Positions 46,088-59,168 of a DNA stretch of 64,000 nt are shown piece by piece. The translations under genes and the position numbers were made by a program. Every line of letters begins with the position of its first letter. The first letter of the stretch is position 1. The notes under the pieces were generated by a model. The model searched no databases and was not told the DNA's origin. It saw only the letters and a list, made by a program, of their open reading frames with translations. The stretch lies in assembly GCF_036884655.1 (NCBI RefSeq), contig NC_088340.1, positions 29,700,501-29,764,500 on the forward strand, given 5' to 3'. Origin of the DNA: Musa acuminata AAA Group. Taxonomy: Eukaryota; Streptophyta; Magnoliopsida; Zingiberales; Musaceae.

Positions 46088-49000
46088 CTAGTACATAGTC
46101 CAATACTAAACATAATATCAAGTCTAGTTAGTATGAGGTATAATAAACTATCTATCATACCCCTATAAGTCTTTTGATCAAAACATTCTATATTAATGTC
46201 CATATCTAATTTTGTAGAAGTGTTCATTGGTATATTAATAGCCATAGCATTATCCATATTAAATCATTTTAATAGATCTAACACATATTTAGTTTGACTA
46301 AAAAAAGTTCCATCACTAAGTTAGTTTGATTTGTAAGCTTAGGAAAAAGGTTAATTCCCCCATTAAACTCATTTCGAATTCATGACTCATACTATTGGCA
46401 AAAGATTCATATAAAGACTCATTTGAAGATCCAAAAATGATATCATCAACATAACTTTGAACAACGAGAAAATTATTTTTAAAATATTTAATAAATAATA
46501 TATTATCGACCTTGCTTTTCATAAAATTATTCTTAATTAGAAAGGAACTAAGTCTCTCGTACCAAGCCCTTGGGGCTTGTTTCAAACCACAAAGAGCCTT
46601 AGACAACTTAAAAACATAATTCAGAAAAATGGTATTCTCAAATTCGGGTGGTTGTTCAATATAAACTTTTTCGAAAATAAAGCCATTAAGAAAAGTACTT
46701 TTAACATCCATTTAAAATAACTTAAAATTATTACAACTAGCATAGACAACGAGAATCCTTATGGCTTCAAGTCTAGCTATAGGAGCAAATATTTTTTCAT
46801 AATCGATATATTCTTCTTGGTTGAAACCTTTTGCCACTAATCTAGCTTTGTTTCTAATACGATACCAAGTTCATCTTGTTTATTTCTAAAGATGCATTTA
46901 GTACCTATTACTAAATGATCACTAGGTCTAGGAACAAACTTCCATACCTCATTTCTCTCAAATTGATTGAATTCCTGATGCATTGCAAAAACCCATGAAT
47001 CATTTTTCAGGACTTTGTCAATGCATTTTGGTTCAATTTGAGACAAGAAGGCTATATTAGCATAAAAATTCTTAAATGAAGAGCGAGTTTGAACATCTTT
47101 TGATGCATCTCCAATGATCAGCTCCTTAGGATAAGCATCTACATACTTCCAATCCTTAGGTAAGGATTCTTTAGAAGAAGATGCATTCAAGTTGCTTAGG
47201 GGAGGAGAGTTTTTATTCAAATTTAAAATATAAAAATTAAGATCATCATCAAAATTATTTTTCTTAAATTCGGGAACCTCATTAAATATAATATGAATAG
47301 ATTCCTCTATAACCAAAGTTCTTTTATTAAAGACACAAAAATCTTTAGACATAGAGGAATAACCAAGAAAAATGCCTTCATCAAATTTTGCATCAAATTT
47401 TCCTAAGGCATCTTTTTCATTTAAAATAAAATATTTATAACCGAAAACTTTAAAATATAAAATATAAAATATTGGGTCTTTTGTTGTTCCATAATTTATA
47501 GGGAGTTTTGGAAAGTAATGGTCTTACAAGAACCCTGTTCATGACATAGTATGTCGTATTAACGGCTTCGGCCCAAAAGCACTTAGGTAGGCTATGCTCA
47601 TTAAGTATGGTTCTTGCCATTTCTTGTAAACTCTTATTTTTTCTCTCTACAACTCTATTTTTTTTAGGGTTTCTTGGAGTGGAGAAGTTATGGTTATGCC
47701 CATTTGAATTATAAAATTGTTTAAAATCGTGATTTTAAAATTCACCACTATGATCACTTCGAATAGAGGCACTCATAAAACCTTTTTTATTTTGAACTAA
47801 TTTATAAAATTTTAAAAAAATATTTAAAGCAATCATTTTTATGTGTCAAGAAGTATGTCCAAGTGTATCTACTATAATTATCAACAATTATAAAGGCATA
47901 TTTACTATCTCATAGGCTTGTTGTATCAATTGGTCCAAATAAATCCATATGGATTAATTGTAGTGGTTTAGAGGTGCTTATTAGATTCTTTGATTTAAAA
48001 TTACTTTTTATTTATTTTTCTAATTGACATATATCACAAACTTTATCTTTAATAAACTTGATGCTAGGAATTTCTTTTACAAGTTCTCTAATTGAAATTT
48101 GAGAGACTAGTTTCATGACCTAAGCTCCTATGCCAAAGTCATGCATCATTGTCTAAAGTTATCATTGTAAAAATCATCAATATCAATAGTTTACACATTA
48201 TTATTTTTTAAGGCAATCATAGATATATTTTTGTATGGTATTTCAATTACACAAGTATTAGATTCAAATTTGATAATATATTTTTTATCACACAATTGAT
48301 TAATGCTTAGTAGATTATGCTTTAAACTATCTACTAATAACACATCTTCAATTAAAAGGTTTGATTTGTTACCTATATTTCCTTTACCCATAATTTTTCC
48401 TTTGTTGTTGTCTCCGAAGGTGACAAATCCTTCGTCTTGGCTAGTGAGCTTAAAAAAGTATGTTGGATCCTCGATCATATGCCTTGAGCATCCACTATTA
48501 AGGTACCATCTCTTGCTCCTAGCTTGTGATTATAGACATATCTATAAGAAATGAGATTTTCTTTTAGGCACCCATTTAACCTTAGGTCTCTCATAAATAT
48601 ATCTATCTATCATTGAGTGATTTATGATTCCTTTCGGAATCCAAACTAATTTGTATTGACTATACCTTTTAAATGGATATTTGTAAGCAAAATGATCATA
48701 TTTTTCACAAAAATTATATTTTTCTCTAGGTGAGACATGTAATGTAGGTCCTTTAATGAAGATGGTTGGGTTTTGTTGAGTGTTACTCACAAAGCCAATT
48801 CCTTCGTTTCTATGAACATGACCCTTATTAGTAAGGATCATGTTTAGAGATATATTACTTATTTTAAATTTTTTTAATATTTCTTATAGTAAGACATTTT
48901 CTTTTCTAAATGAATCTATCTTATCACACTTACTGCAAGAAGCTAACAAACTATCATCGTGCTTATTTTTTGATTTATCAAATTTATTAACAAGAGAAGC

Positions 49001-49971
49001 ATGCTCCTTTTTTAACAACTTATATTTTTTACCAACTACCTTACATTCATCATATAGATCATTCAAAGCGATAAGTAAATCATCATAAGCTAAATAAGAT
49101 TCGATTGAGTTATTTACCTTGTCATTGAGCGTCATTAGAGCATATTTAGCAACTTATTCTTTGTTGGTTGGCTCTTCGTCTTCGGATGCACTCGAATCAT
49201 CCCAAGTTGCTTTGAGCACATTCTTTTTCTTTGGTAGCTTCTTCTTCACTTGAGGACATTCATAGCAAATTACTTGGTTCTTTTTTAGTTCACTTTTGTT
49301 CTTAGTATCTTATTTTATTTTGTTCTTTTTTTAGAATTTTTTAAACCTTCTTGTAAGAAGTGGCAAGTCATCATCATTATCATCATCATCATCACTTAAG
49401 TTTTCACCCAATGGCATTCTTTGGTTCTAAGTTCCATGTCATTCATGTTCTTTGGAAAGTTATTCTTAAGTTCATCATGTGCTATACACATCATTTCATA
49501 GGTCATTAAGGACCCGATAAATTCTTCGAGCATAAAGTTATTAATATCTTTTGCTTCTTATATTGTCATTATTTTAGGATCCCAACTTTTTGGAAGGGAT
49601 CTTAATATCTTGTTAACAAGTTTAAAATTAGAAAAACTTTTACTAAGTGCTTTTAGACCATTGATGACATCCATAAAATGTGTGTACATGTCTCTAATAG
49701 TCTCGCTTGGTTTTATACAAAACAACTCATAGCTATGAACAAAAAGATTAATTTTTGACTTTTTAACCCTACTTGTGCTTTCGTGTATGACTTCAAGTGT
49801 CTGCCAAATTTTATGTGCAGTTTTGCATATAGAAAACCAATTAAATTCATTCTTATCAAAAACATAAAATAAAGTATTCATCGCTTTAGCATTCAAAGAG
49901 AAGGTCTTATTTTCCAAATCATTCAATTCGTTCATTGGTTTGGAAGACTTCTCAAAACCACTTTCAACAAT
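46088..49971 (-). repeat. Tandem unit B of copia M1 (3884 bp)
   Basis: Same content and order as unit A. The RT frame is 46316-46711, integrase/RT 46837-47352, protease 48191-48478, and gag 48542-49935. It lacks 11 bp present in the others near 48160 (after GTCTAAAGTT). It alone keeps an intact Trp codon (TGG) in integrase near 47571, where A, C and D have TAG. Confidence 0.92.
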
Positions 49972-52900
49972 CTAGTACATAGTCCAATACTAAACATAAT
50001 ATCAAGTCTAGTTAGTATGAGGTATAATAAACTATCTATCATACGCCTATAAGTCTTTTGATCAAAACATTCTATATTAATGTCCATATCTAATTTTGTA
50101 GAAGTGTTCATTGGTATATTAATAGCCATAGCATTATCCATATTAAATCATTTTAATAGATCTAACACATATTTAGTTTGACTAAAAAAAGTTCCATCAC
50201 TAAGTTAGTTTGATTTGTAAGCTTAGGAAAAAGGTTAATTTCCCCATTAAACTCATTTCGAATTCATGACTCATACTATTGGCAAAAGATTCATATAAAG
50301 ACTCATTTGAAGATCCAAAAATGATATCATCAACATAACTTTAAACAACGAGAAAATTATTTTTAAAATATTTAATAACAATATATTATCGACCTTTCTT
50401 TTCATAAAATTATTCTTAATTAGAAAGGAACTAAGTCTCTCGTACCAAGCCCTTGGGGCTTGTTTCAAACCACAAAGAGCCTTAGACAACTTAAAAACAT
50501 AATTCAGAAAAATGGTATTCTCAAATTCGGGTGGTTGTTCAATATAAACTTTTTCGAAATAAAGCCATTAAGAAAAGTACTTTTAACATCCATTTAAAAT
50601 AACTTAAAATTATTACAACTAGCATAGACAACGAGAATCCTTATGGCTTCAAGTCTAGCTATAGGAGCAAATATTTTTTCATAATCGATACATTCTTCTT
50701 GGTTGAAACCTTTTGCCACTAATCTAGCTTTGTTTCTAATACGATACCAAGTTCATCTTGTTTATTTCTAAAGATGCATTTAGTACCTATTACTAAATGA
50801 TCACTAGGTCTAGGAACAAGCTTCCATACCTCATTTCTCTCAAATTGATTGAATTCCTGATGCATTGCAAAAACCCATGAATCATTTTTCAGGACTTTGT
50901 CAATGCATTTTGGTTCAATTTGAGACAAGAAGGCTATATTAGCATAAAAATTCTTAAATGAAGAGCGAGTTTGAACATCTTTTGATGTATCTCCAATGAT
51001 CAGCTCCTTAGGATAAGCATCTACATACTTCCAATCCTTAGGTAAGGATTCTTTAGAAGAAGATGCATTCAAGTTGCTTAGGGGAGGAGAGTTTTTATTC
51101 AAATTTAAAATATAAAAATTAAGATCATCATCAAAATTATTTTTCTTAAATTCGGGAACCTCATTAAATATAATATGAATAGATTCCTCTATAAACAAAG
51201 TTCTTTTATTAAAGACACAAAAATCTTTAGACATAGAGGAATAACCAAGAAAAATGCCTTCATCAAATTTTGCATCAAATTTTCCTAAGGCATCTTTTTC
51301 ATTTAAAATAAAATATTTATAACCGAAAACTTTAAAATATAAAATATAAAATATTGGGTCTTTTGTTGTTCCACAATTTATAGGGAGTTTTGGAAAGTAA
51401 TGGTCTTACAAGAACCCTGTTCATGACATAGTATGTCGTATTAACGGCTTCGGCCTAAAAGCACTTAGGTAGACTATGCTCATTAAGTATGGTTCTTGCC
51501 ATTTCTTGTAAACTCTTATTTTTTCTCTCTACAACTCTATTTTTTTTAGGGTTTCTTGGAGTGGAGAAGTTATGGTTATGCCCATTTGAATTATAAAATT
51601 GTTTAAAATCATGATTTTAAAATTCACCACTATGATCACTTCGAATAGAGGCACTCATAAAACCTTTTTTATTTTGAACTAATTTATAAAATTTTAAAAA
51701 ATATTTAAAGCAATCATTTTTATGTGTCAAGAAGTATGTCAAAGTGTATCTACTATAATTATCAACAATTATAAAGGCATATTTACTATCTCATAGGCTT
51801 GTTGTATCAATTGGTCCAAATAAATCCATATGGATTAATTGTAGTGGTTTAGAGGTGCTTATTAGATTCTTTGATTTAAAATTACTTTTTATTTATTTTT
51901 CTAATTGACATGTATCACAAACTTTATCTTTAATAAACTTGATGCTAGGAATTTCTTTTACAAGTTCTCTAATTGAAATTTGAGAGACTAGTTTCATGAC
52001 CTAAGCTCCTATGCCAAAGTCATGCATCATTGTCTAAAGTTGAAAAACATGTTTCATCGTAAAAATCATCAATATCAATAGTTTACACATTATTATTTTT
52101 TAAGGCAATCATAGATATATTTTTGTATGGTATTTCAATTACACAAGTATTAGATTCAAATTTGATAATATATTTTTTATCACACAATTGATTAATGCTT
52201 AGTAGATTATGCTTTAAACTATTTACTAATAACACATCTTCAATTAAAAGGTTTGATTTGTTACCTATATTTCCTTTACCCATAATTTTTCCTTTGTTGT
52301 TGTCTCCGAAGGTGACAAATCCTTCGTCTTGGCTAGTGAGCTTAAAGAAGTATGTTGGATCCTCGATCATATGCCTTGAGCATCCACTATTAAGGTACCA
52401 TCTCTTGCTCCTAGCTTGTGATTATAGACATATCTATAAGAAATGAGATTTTCTTTTAGGCACCCATTTAACCTTAGGTCTCTCATAAATATATCTATCT
52501 ATCATTGAGTGATTTATGATTCCTTTCGGAATCCAAACTAATTTGTATTGACTATACCTTTTAAATGGATATTTGTAAGCAAAATGATCATATTTTTCAC
52601 AAAAATTATATTTTTCTCTAGGTGAGACATGTAATGTAGGTCCCTTAATGAAGATGGTTGGGTTTTGTTGAGTGTTACTCACAAAGCCAATTCCTTCGTT
52701 TCTATGAACATGACCCTTATTAGTAAGGATCATGTTTAGAGATATATTACTTATTTTAAATTTTTTTAATATTTCTTATAGTAAGACATTTTCTTTTCTA
52801 AATGAATCTATCTTATCACACTTAGTGCAAGAAGCTAACAAACTATCATCATGCTTATTTTTTGATTTATCAAATTTATTAACAAGAGAAGCATGCTCCT

Positions 52901-53861
52901 TTTTTAACAACTTATATTTTTTACCAACTACCTTACATTCATCATATAGATCATTCAAAGCGATAAGTAAATCATCATAAGCTAAATAAGATTCGATTGA
53001 GTTATTTACCTTGTCATTGAGCGTCATTAGAGCATATTTAGCAACTTATTCTTTGTTGGTTGGCTCTTCGTCTTCGGATGCACTCGAATCATCCCAAGTT
53101 GCTTTGAGCACATTCTTTTTCTTTGGTAGCTTCTTCTTCACTTGAGGACATTCATAGCAAATTACTTGGTTCTTTTTTAGTTCACTTTTGTTCTTAGTAT
53201 CTTATTTTATTTTGTTCTTTTTTTAGAATTTTTTAAACCTTCTTGTAAGAAGTGGCAAGTCATCATCATTATCATCATCATCATCACTTGAGTTTTCACC
53301 CAATGGCATTCTTTGGTTCTAAGTGCCATGTCATTCATGTTCTTTGGAAAGTTATTCTCAAGTTCATCATGTGCTATACACATCATTTCATAGGTCATTA
53401 AGGACCCAATAAATTCTTCGAGCATAAAGTTATTAATATCTTTTGCTTCTTATATTGTCATTACTTTAGGATCCCAACTTTTTGGAAGAGATCTTAATAT
53501 CTTGTTAACAAGTTTAAAATTAGAAAAACTTTTACTAAGTGCTTTTAGACCATTGATGACATCCATAAAATGTGTGTACATGTCTCTAATAGTCTCGCTT
53601 GGTTTTATACAAAACAACTCAGCTATGAACAAAAAGATTAATTTTTGACTTTTTAACCCTACTTGTGCCTTCGTGTATGACTTCAAGTGTCTGCCAAATT
53701 TTATGTGCAGTTTTGCATATAGAAATCCAATTAAATTCATTCTTATCAAAAACACAAAATAAAGTATTCATCGCTTTAGCATTCAAAGAGAAGGTCTTAT
53801 TTTCCAAATCATTCAATTCGTTCATTGGTTTGGAAGACTTCTCAAAACCACTTTCAACAAT
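49972..53861 (-). repeat. Tandem unit C of copia M1 (3890 bp)
   Basis: Same content and order. Small deletions break frames here only: one base in the poly-A near 50560, one near 50379, and two bases near 53622 in gag (ACTCAGCTATG instead of ACTCATAGCTATG). It shares several variants with unit D, for example GTAGACTATGC near 51470. Confidence 0.92.
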
Positions 53862-56800
53862 CTAGTACATAGTCCAATACTAAACATAATATCAAGTCTA
53901 GTTAGTATGAGGTATAATAAACTATCTATCATACCCCTATAAATCTTTTGATCAAAACATTCTATATTAATGTCCATATCTAATTTTGTAGAAGTGTTCA
54001 TTGGTATATTAATAGCCATAGCATTATCCATATTAAATCATTTTAATAGATCTAACACATATTTAGTTTGACTAAAAAAAGTTCCATCACTAAGTTAGTT
54101 TGATTTGTAAGCTTAGGAAAAAGGTTAATTCCCCCATTAAACTCATTTCGAATTCATGACTCATACTATTGGCAAAAGATTCATATAAAGACTCATTTGA
54201 AGATCCAAAAATGATATCATCAACATAACTTTGAACAACGAGAAAATTATTTTTAAAATATTTAATAAACAATATATTATCGACCTTGCTTTTCATAAAA
54301 TTATTCTTAATTAGAAAGGAACTAAGTCTCTCGTACCAAGCCCTTGGGGCTTGTTTCAAACCACAAAGAGCCTTAGACAACTTAAAAACATAATTCAGAA
54401 AAATGGTGTTCTCAAATTTGGGTGGTTGTTCAATATAAACTTTTTCGAAAATAAAGCCATTAAGAAAAGTACTTTTAACATCCATTTAAAATAACTTAAA
54501 ATTATTACAACTAGCATAGACAACGAGAATCCTTATGGCTTCATGTCTAGCTATAGGAGCAAATATTTTTTCATAATCGATACATTTTTCTTGGTTGAAA
54601 CCTTTTGCCACTAATCTAGCTTTGTTTCTAATACGATACCAAGTTCATCTTGTTTATTTCTAAAGATGCATTTAGTACCTATTACTAAATGATCACTAGG
54701 TCTAGGAACAAGCTTCCATACCTCATTTCTCTCAAATTGATTGAATTCCTGATGCATTGCAAAAACCCATGAATCATTTTTCAGGACTTTGTCAATGCAT
54801 TTTGGTTCAATTTGAGACAAGAAGGCTATATTAGCATAAAAATTCTTAAATGAAGAGCGAGTTTGAACATCTTTTGATGTATCTCCAATGATCAGCTCCT
54901 TAGGATAAGCATCTACATACTTCCAATCCTTAGGTAAGGATTCTTTAGAAGAAGATGCATTCAAGTTGCTTAGGGGAGGAGAGTTTTTATTCAAATTTAA
55001 AATATAAAAATTAAGATCATCATCAAAATTATTTTTCTTAAATTTAGGAACCTCATTAAATATAATATGAATAGATTCCTCTATAACCAAAGTTCTTTTA
55101 TTAAAGACACAAAAATCTTTAGACATAGAGGAATAACCAAGAAAAATGCCTTCATCAAATTTTGCATCAAATTTTCCTAAGGCATCTTTTTCATTTAAAA
55201 TAAAATATTTATAACCGAAAACTTTAAAATATAAAATATAAAATATTGGGTCTTTTGTTATTCCACAATTTATAGGGAGTTTTGGAAAGTAATGGTCTTA
55301 CAAGAACCCTGTTCATGACATAGTATGTCGTATTAACGGCTTCGGCCTAAAAGCACTTAGGTAGACTATGCTCATTAAGTATGGTTCTTGCCATTTCTTG
55401 TAAACTCTTATTTTTTCTCTCTACAACTCTATTTTTTTTAGGGTTTCTTGGAGTGGAGAAGTTATGGTTATGCCCATTTGAATTATAAAATTGTTTAAAA
55501 TCATGATTTTAAAATTCACCACTATGATCACTTCGAATAGAGGCACTCATAAAACCTTTTTTATTTTGAACTAATTTATAAAATTTTAAAAAATATTTAA
55601 AGCAATCATTTTTATGTGTCAAGAAGTATGTTAAAGTGTATCTACTATAATTATCAACAATTATAAAGGCATATTTACTATCTCATAGGCTTGTTGTATC
55701 AATTGGTCCAAATAAATCCATATGGATTAATTGTAGTGGTTTAGAGGTGCTTATTAGATTCTTTGATTTAAAATTACTTTTTATTTATTTTTCTAATTGA
55801 CATGTATCACAAACTTTATCTTTAATAAACTTGATGCTAGGAATTTCTTTTACAAGTTCTCTAATTGAAATTTGAGAGACTAGTTTCATGACCTAAGCTC
55901 CTATGCCAAAGTCATGCATCATTGTCTAAAGTTGAAAAACATGTTTCATCGTAAAAATCATCAATATCAATAGTTTACACATTATTATTTTTTAAGGCAA
56001 TCATAGATATATTTTTGTATGGTATTTCAATTACACAAGTATTAGATTCAAATTTGATAATATATTTTTTATCACACAATTGATTAATGCTTAGTAGATT
56101 ATGCTTTAAACTATCTACTAATAACACATCTTCAATTAAAAGGTTTGATTTGTTACCTATATTTCCTTTACCCATAATTTTTCCTTTGTTGTTGTCTCCG
56201 AAGGTGACAAATCCTTCGTCTTGGCTAGTGAGCTTAAAGAAGTATGTTGGATCCTCGATCATATGCCTTGAGCATCCACTATTAAGGTACCATCTCTTGC
56301 TCCTAGCTTGTGATTATAGACATATCTATAAGAAATGAGATTTTCTTTTAGGCACCCATTTAACCTTAGGTCTCTCATAAATATATCTATCTATCATTGA
56401 GTGATTTATGATTCCTTTCGGAATCCAAACTAATTTGTATTGACTATACCTTTTAAATGGATATTTGTAAGCAAAATGATCATATTTTTCACAAAAATTA
56501 TATTTTTCTCTAGGTGAGACATGTAATGTAGGTCTTTTAATGAAGATGGTTGGGTTTTGTTGAGTGTTACTCACAAAGCCAATTCCTTCGTTTCTATGAA
56601 CATGACCCTTATTAGTAAGGATCATGTTTAGAGATATATTACTTATTTTAAATTTTTTTAATATTTCTTATAGTAAGACATTTTCTTTTCTAAATGAATC
56701 TATCTTATCACACTTAGTGCAAGAAGCTAACAAACTATCATCGTGCTTATTTTTTGATTTATCAAATTTATTAACAAGAAAAGCAAGCTCCTTTTTTTAC

Positions 56801-57755
56801 AACTTATATTTTTTACCAACTACCTTACATTCATCATATAGATCATTCAAAGCGATAAGTAAATCATCATAAGCTAAATAAGATTTGATTGAGTTATTTA
56901 CCTTGTCATTGGGCGTCATTAGAGCATATTTAGCAACTTATTCTTTGTTGGTTGGCTCTTCGTCTTCGGATGCACTCGAATCATCCCAAGTTGCTTTGAG
57001 CACCTTCTTTTTCTTTGGTAGCTTCTTCTTCACTTGAGGACATTCATAGCAAATTACTTGGTTCTTTTTTAGTTCACTTTTGTTCTTAGTATCTTATTTT
57101 ATTTTGTTCTTTTTTTAGAATTTTTTAAACCTTCTTGTAAGAAGTGGCAAGTCATCATCATTATCATCATCATCATTACTTAAGTTTTCACCCAATGGCA
57201 TTCTTTGGTTCTAAGTGCCATGTCATTCATGTTCTTTGGAAAGTTATTCTCAAGTTCATCATGTGCTATACACATCATTTCATAGGTCATTAAGGACCCA
57301 ATAAATTCTTCGAGCATAAAGTTATTAATATCTTTTGCTTCTTATATTGTCATTACTTTAGGATCCCAACTTTTTGGAAGGGATCTTAATATCTTGTTAA
57401 TAAGTTTAAAATTAGAAAAACTTTTACTAAGTGCTTTTAGACCATTGATGACATCCATAAAATGTGTGTACATGTCTCTAATAGTCTCGCTTGGTTTTAT
57501 ACAAAACAACTCATAGCTATGAACAAAAAGATTAATTTTTGACTTTTTAACCCTACTTGTGCCTTCGTGTATGACTTCAAGTGTCTGCCAAATTTTATGT
57601 GCAGTTTTGCATATAGAAACCCAATTAAATTCATTCTTATCAAAAACACAAAATAAAGTATTCATCGCTTTAGCATTCAAAGAGAAGGTCTTATTTTCCA
57701 AATCATTCAATTCATTCATTGGTTTGTAAGACTTCTCAAAACCACTTTCAACAAT
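53862..57755 (-). repeat. Tandem unit D of copia M1 (3894 bp)
   Basis: Same content and order; RT frame 54090-54485, integrase/RT 54611-55126, protease 55975-56262, gag 56326-57719. It is the only unit whose gag end continues into the element's own gag N-terminus (CAACAATGTTTCATAAA), so it is the unit nearest the original 5' side. Confidence 0.92.
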
Positions 57756-57857
57756 GTTTCATAAATTAAAATCTATAGAAAATAAGAAGATTCTCATTTT
57801 AGTTTTCCAATACATGTAGTCCGTCCCATTGAACATAGGAGGACGAGTGATAGAAAT

Positions 57858-59168
57858 GTTGGGAAATCTAGGGGCGACATCACATGCGCAGCAGAAGAAC
57901 AAAAAATAAAAAACCCCAAATTTTCCAATATATGTTCGTCGTCGTGCGTAGATTGGTACGCAAAACCTACAAAATAGAAAACCATATATGAGATAGTTGT
58001 GTTACCTAGAGAGATCGTATATCCCTGAATCCCTGTAGATCTGTAAGAGTGGATGAAGAAGGTCAAGCGTCCTCCTCTCTAGCGGTGATCCACACAACAA
58101 GGCTGCAACGATGCTCCTCAAATCTCCATGCCTACTATCTAAGGAGGAGAAGGAGAGAGAAGAATAGGAGATGGCTACTAAGAAGCCCTAGCCTATGAGC
58201 ATTTAGTTCCCTCCTATTTATAGAGGCCCTTAGTTAGCCCTAATGGATCCTGCCCTATTGGGTACTAGATCTCCATCCAATTATCCAAGCCTCTTAGATT
58301 AGTGGGTCTCTACCCAATAATATCTTATTAGCTCTTATTGGATCTCATCCATGGGATCCAATAATTTAGGGGCTTATTGAATATCCAATAAGATAAGGGT
58401 TCCAACGAATATCTCATATCCGAACCTCTACTCGTCGTAACACATACCATATGTGTGTGACCCTCTAGGCCCAATATCGAGCTGATCGTGAGTCATACCT
58501 ATCAGAACTCCTTCTGGCTTAGTGAATTATTATCTTAATAATAATTCACTCGACTCATCGACTACGGATGTACTAGGCCACTACGCCGTAGTCCCTAGAA
58601 GATATAGGGGAATCCAATCCTTTGGACCTATTTGTCCTCAGTTATCATGTACCTATAGTCTCTCATCTATCTAATATCCCAAAGACCATATAGCGGGTAT
58701 GGTGCTGTCAGATCCATACGATTTCTCCTCGAGTCTCTATCTAATCAGATTCTCCCAGAGAACTCTTTCTCTCTCAATCTGAATGATCTTGGCCAAGGAT
58801 TTATTTGAGCAAGTACACACAGAATATTTCTCTCATGATACTGAGAGTGAATGATCCTGTATCGATACTCAATATCCCTTGTAAGGTTGGCTACCACTAC
58901 CAATAACCGACTGTACTAGATTTGGAATTTCCAAACCTATAAGTCCGGTATCAAAGAGTGGAGTACTCATATAGGACATCCTTGGTGTCTCAAGTCTAAG
59001 GACCAGATACACTACCGGGACTACAGAATCGTTGTCGAACAATAAGGCATCATCAACCATCTAGTATTTCGTGAGCGGATTAATCAATGAACTCATTCTC
59101 TAATGAGCACCTGTATTGTATCCTTAGTGTCCTCACACGAGCAACTATGAGACCAGCTACCTCCTATT
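57858..59168 (-). mobile_element. LTR / 3' part of an unrelated LTR retrotransposon
   Basis: Plus-strand text starts TGTTGGGAAATCTAGGGGCG, so in minus orientation it ends with a typical CCCAACA terminus. On the minus strand GCCTCTATAAATAGGAGG (about 58211-58228) is a good TATA box, which fixes the orientation. The other end is not clear, because it abuts the truncated SIRE-type LTR at about 59169. No pol sequence is present. It may be a solo LTR or a truncated 3' end. Confidence 0.65.

Larger units (their letters stand above)
39392..57857 (-). mobile_element. SIRE-type copia element M1 with four-fold internal tandem amplification
   Basis: In minus orientation: 3' LTR 39392-40602, polypurine tract just above it, spacer 40603-41650, RNase H remnant, then RT/integrase/protease/gag. 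The segment from RT to gag (3.89 kb) is repeated four times head to tail (42193-46087, 46088-49971, 49972-53861, 53862-57755). After the last copy the gag N-terminus continues (SITRPPMFNGTDY, 57756-57850) and is cut off at 57857 by an unrelated LTR. Gag leader, primer site and an adjacent 5' LTR are missing. It is clearly inactive. Confidence 0.9.

Noticed and set aside
44419..57719. Recurring 83-aa and 82-aa plus-strand frames in the tandem units
   Set aside because: They are antisense to the copia gag and protease regions and recur only because the units are repeated.
42193..57755. CRISPR-like or satellite interpretation of the periodicity
   Set aside because: The 3.89-kb units are copia gag-pol sequence in a plant nuclear context; there are no short direct repeats with spacers.
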